DNA from: Gammaproteobacteria bacterium
GTDB lineage: Bacteria > Pseudomonadota > Gammaproteobacteria > UBA6429 > Thiohalophilaceae
Reading direction: 5' to 3'
Assembly (NCBI GenBank): GCA_029880425.1
Contig: JAOUOK010000059.1
Span: 1-7,926, forward strand
Length of the DNA: 7,926 bases
Shown piece by piece: positions 7,571-7,926 of the stretch. A model generated the notes under the pieces. It worked only from the letters and a program-made list of their open reading frames with translations, did no database searches and was not told the DNA's origin. How positions within the stretch are numbered: the first letter of the stretch is position 1; each line of letters opens with the position of its first letter. Position numbers and translations under genes: made by a program.

Positions 7571-7926
7571 ATGTCCAGTAGCCCACTTGTTAATCAATTG
7601 ATAGAAGCCTTACGCTGTTTACCGGGTGTTGGGCAAAAATCAGCTCAACGCATGGCATATCACTTACTTGAACGTGACAGGCAGGGCGCAAATAATCTTG
7701 CAGCAGTCCTTGAACAGGCGGTTAAAGAAGTCGGTCATTGTGAACAATGCCGGAGTCTGAGTGAACGTAAAATATGTAATATTTGTGAAAGTACTAGCCG
7801 TGATCGTTCACTTTTATGCATCGTAGAGTCACCATCAGATGTACAGGTTATTGAACAGTCCACCGATTACACTGGTTTATTTTTTGTTTTAATGGGACAC
7901 CTATCTCCACTAGATGGCATTGGACC
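7571..7926 (+). CDS. recR: Recombination mediator RecR (5' part, runs off the window)
   Basis: RecR works with RecO (and RecF) to load RecA on SSB-coated gaps. The first 118 codons are present and open to the window edge. Visible parts, in order: a helix-hairpin-helix [20 protein letters not shown] (about 14–33), a four-cysteine zinc finger (Cys57, Cys60, Cys69, Cys72), and the start of the Toprim domain [16 protein letters not shown] (from about residue 81, with Glu86). The last visible part, [15 protein letters not shown], closely matches enterobacterial RecR. The ATG at 7571 follows the ybaB stop by six bases. The ribosome binding site is poor (AAAAAATT), so translation may be coupled to ybaB. 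Confidence 0.96.
   Translation, partial: MSSSPLVNQLIEALRCLPGVGQKSAQRMAYHLLERDRQGANNLAAVLEQAVKEVGHCEQCRSLSERKICNICESTSRDRSLLCIVESPSDVQVIEQSTDYTGLFFVLMGHLSPLDGIG

Overview
The window looks like a chromosomal segment of a gammaproteobacterium with a fairly AT-rich genome. The grounds are the block ffs (SRP RNA)–dnaX–ybaB–recR, which is typical of Gammaproteobacteria, and TsaB, DapE, DnaX and RecR sequences that read like enterobacterial or pseudomonad orthologues. I cannot name a genus. No mobile element, CRISPR array, tRNA or phage gene is visible.

Left part (1–2123): the 3' end of tsaB (tRNA t6A synthesis) is followed after 17 bases by a small exported DUF302-family protein, probably in the same transcript. 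dapE (lysine and peptidoglycan precursor synthesis) converges on them from the minus strand with only 7 bases between the stop codons. Middle part (2124–4977): an AT-rich divergent intergenic region leads into a membrane-anchored GGDEF–EAL protein with a periplasmic helical sensor domain, followed closely by a low-molecular-weight protein tyrosine phosphatase. This is the most accessory-like part of the window and may be a small signalling unit.

Right part (4978–7926): a gene-poor stretch holds an inverted repeat, a strong sigma70-type promoter with a GC-rich discriminator, and the ~115-nt 4.5S RNA gene ffs. Then come dnaX (clamp loader tau/gamma), ybaB/ebfC (nucleoid-associated protein) and the 5' part of recR (recombinational repair), all on the plus strand and closely spaced.

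The most notable feature beyond ordinary annotation is a run of nine A residues in dnaX, exactly at the end of clamp-loader domain III. A one-base backward slip there, or insertion of one A in the mRNA, meets a stop codon after a single codon. This would give a 368-residue gamma-like product beside the 559-residue tau. I found no convincing wholly new system; the other points of interest are the Met/His-rich sensor of the GGDEF–EAL protein and the control region in front of ffs.
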